From Epiperipatus broadwayi (taxonomy: Eukaryota; Onychophora; Udeonychophora; Euonychophora; Peripatidae), in contig JAQFVV010012513.1 of assembly GCA_028023455.1 (NCBI GenBank), forward strand, positions 1,189,001 to 1,253,000: a DNA stretch of 64,000 nt, read 5' to 3'. Below the pieces are notes generated by a model. The model was not told the origin of the DNA. It made no database searches and saw only the letters and a program-made list of their open reading frames with translations. Below, one piece after another: positions 61,951 through 64,000 of this stretch. Position numbers and translations under genes: made by a program. Position 1 is the first letter of the stretch; each line of letters begins with the position of its first letter.

Positions 61951-61985
61951 TGAATATATGATAAAACACGATCCACTTTTTATTA

Positions 61986-62091
61986 TAGCACCACCTAGAG
62001 TTAGAGTGAGGAATTAGCATATACCAGTTAGCAGTGACTTTAAATCCACAATCTCCAACATTTCTATATTTTATAAAAAATATTTTTTTTG

Positions 62092-62162
<71 letters not shown>

Positions 62163-62175
62163 CACTAGATGGAGC
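61986..62175. repeat. Inverted pair resembling CTCF cores around (TA)n
   Basis: AGCACCACCTAGAG (about 61987-62000; reverse complement CTCTAGGTGGTGCT) and CACTAGATGGAGCT (62163-62176) face each other across a (TA)n tract at 62095-62159. Both resemble the CACTAG(G/A)TGG core of animal CTCF sites. They could equally be the decayed ends of a small inverted-repeat element. Weak evidence either way. Confidence 0.3.
62095..62159. repeat. (TA)n microsatellite
   Basis: About 32 uninterrupted TA units. Confidence 0.97.
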
Positions 62176-62176
62176 T

Positions 62177-63494
62177 TTACCAATAGCTCCTAACAAGCTT
62201 TTATTTACATAAACACCAAGAGAGATAGAATTCTATATCTCTTTTGTTGCCTCCACCTTCAGACCAGCTGGTTTCAAGCTAGTTGGCTCACGTCAGTGGA
62301 GGTAGGGAGACTAGAAACTAGATCTAAATACTAACTCTAAAATCAGAATTTATCAAACATGTTTTTATCAGTTTGAAAGCATAAAATTTATCAGACACAT
62401 AATGTCTTCAAATCCAGCTTAAACATATATCATTGCAAAAACATTCAAGGGTACATTTGTAATCATAAAATGCAAGCTAAAAGCAAGTTATGAAATTTAT
62501 AATTTGTTTCGTTTATCATATATTTTATAATTTTTGTTTTCTCACAATTTCAATTGTGGCAGTTTTAAAATGGGAGAGAAGTATAAATTTATGGATTTTG
62601 TTCTTATTAATGAAGCTTAAGATTCAAAAATGAATAGAGATGAGCTGTTTTGCATTTTCAAACACTTCTAATCACATTTTATTATTCAAACTAAAAACTG
62701 GAAATTCTGAGCAGCTTAGTATTTTGAATGGAAGCCACCATACCTGAATATCTAACCAAGTCTCAACACATATGAATAAATGCACAATTTTAACAAATTC
62801 AGTTTTTATTAAATATAGATATCTCCCTCCCTAGATAAGAAGTGTTAAATAGTATTTAGATGTATTAGCCATAATCTATCAGTAAGAAAAAATATATGTA
62901 CTGCATAGAAGTAGATATTTTAGCAACAGTGTACAAATTACAACTTAGAAAACACATTATTCTTAAATAATATTTAATTTAAAAAGCGCAAACAGTATTA
63001 ATAACATCTGATTGGCTAATAAGCATGAGAGGTTTGCAGTCTCTCAGTTTAATTATTCTTAAAGTAAAACATTACATCTTAAAATAATATAATACCAATT
63101 TCTTATGTATTTTCAAAATTTATGCTGCAAGTGAGTAATTGCTAAAGTTTACAGTTTTGTGAAGAATTGGTAGCATTATCTGCAATCTTGTTTAAGGTTT
63201 TTGTTTAAAACAAGATAGTGTAATACATATTTTTTTCTAGTATTATATAGGGTGTAGAAATTATTTTTTTAGCTGGCCAATATAGCTAAACATCTAATAC
63301 TGGTTTGAAAATGGGTATTTAAATATTATTAGATAGAAAATAGAACAGAAATTAAAATGTATACCCACCTGCCAATTGTTGAGCCTAGTGTAAACACATT
63401 TTTTTTGCTGTTCCTCTATAGAGAACCACTGGTGATGCCTTTATTCTTCAGTAAATATTTAAAAATAAATTTTATCATTTTAAACAAATATATG
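62177..63494. other. A/T-rich sequence without recognisable gene
   Basis: Short perfect or near-perfect inverted segments at 62221-62244 (AGAGATAGAATTCTATATCTCT) and CCTCCAC/GTGGAGG at about 62252-62306. No gene recognised. Confidence 0.5.
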
Positions 63495-63689
63495 GAATTA
63501 AATATTTCCATGGATTGTTATTATAATAAAGAATAGAAATGAGGATATAATATCCATGTAAATACAAATAATCACTAACCTTTGATATTACCAATAAATT
63601 ATCAATTACCATTAATTGACAATTCTTGAGGCCAAACAAATTTTTTTCATTAAATCTAATTGTTTGAGTTTTTTGTTGAAGTATATGGA
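63495..63689 (+). repeat. Dispersed repeat, copy 2 (paired with 5091-5284)
   Basis: Same orientation and order of landmarks as 5091-5284: GAATTAAATATTTCCATGG, TTATTATAATAAAGAATAGA, AAATTATCAATTACCATTAA, a TTTTTTTCATTAAA block, TGTTTGAG and TATGGA. This copy has no transposon at its left edge. Confidence 0.75.
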
Positions 63690-64000
63690 TATAAAATGGA
63701 GTGAATCAACCTCCCAAAGGCATTTAATTCATATCCTGAGGGGAGTGATTTACTACTCTTGTTTATATATATACGTTAAATTCAATATGAGTCAGAAGAG
63801 AAAGACCATATTACAGTGAATGATTTATAATAGTATGGTATTTATTTAAAGAGATCATATGCAAAAGTGTGATTACATCAAACTGAAATAAATGAAAAGT
63901 GATAAGAAGTACAAAATTGTAAATTTACCTTGTTGTATATAATTTTGATTACTGATCATGTAGAATCATTTGTGAATGCAAATAATTAGATTTTAACCTT
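63690..64000. other. A/T-rich sequence without recognisable gene
   Basis: A 67-codon frame at 63616-63819 overlaps the dispersed repeat and is not supported as a gene. Confidence 0.5.

Overview
This is a strongly A+T-rich animal nuclear window (well over two-thirds A+T by eye, not computed). I find no cellular protein-coding gene, rRNA or intact tRNA in it. What it holds is the debris of many mobile-element families set in A/T-rich sequence with long (TA)n, (TAA)n and (ATT)n microsatellites. The mix is APE-type non-LTR LINEs of several lineages, an RTE-like LINE, a Penelope-like element with a GIY-YIG domain, a tRNA-headed SINE, hAT-type miniature transposons and long palindromic repeats. It points to an invertebrate metazoan with a large repeat-rich genome; the sequence does not let me name the phylum.

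Layout. At 1.6-2.3 kb a Penelope-like GIY-YIG fragment lies between inverted ~83-bp arms and is followed by (TA)n. At 4.1-5.1 kb is a 943-bp terminal-inverted-repeat element with TA/TATA target duplications. SINEs sit near 9.2, 13.8, 15.3, 21.0, 44.2 and 54.9 kb; two have clean 12- and 15-bp target duplications. From 15.7 to 21.3 kb is a LINE cluster. A plus-strand LINE (A) and a minus-strand LINE (B) meet tail to tail at an (AAT)n/(ATT)n junction. A third, minus-strand LINE (C) follows, interrupted by a SINE. A second piece of family B is at 58.1-58.6 kb. Other LINE 3' fragments are at 37.4-38.2 kb (D) and 53.0-53.7 kb (E). RTE-like 3' ends are at 11.9, 51.6 and 61.7 kb.

Two hAT-like miniature elements with perfect 8-bp target duplications lie at 43.75-44.18 and 57.45-57.82 kb. 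A ~2.05-kb element at 31.94-33.99 kb has long inverted ends and a degenerate ~300-bp tandem repeat inside. The most striking component is a palindromic repeat family (here 'P') with at least nine copies. Its ends read AAACATCACATGATCACC or close variants, and its arms would fold into long hairpins.

Nothing suggests genes working together: the features are independent insertions, some nested, which gives a partial relative chronology. The best candidates for host function are weak. They are a CpG-richer block at 22.0-23.1 kb with a 16-bp palindrome centred on AACCGGTT, an ETS-like CCGGAAGTG next to AGGGGGCGCT near 26.57 kb, and an exon-like segment near 27.7 kb. The window is best read as intergenic or deep intronic sequence.
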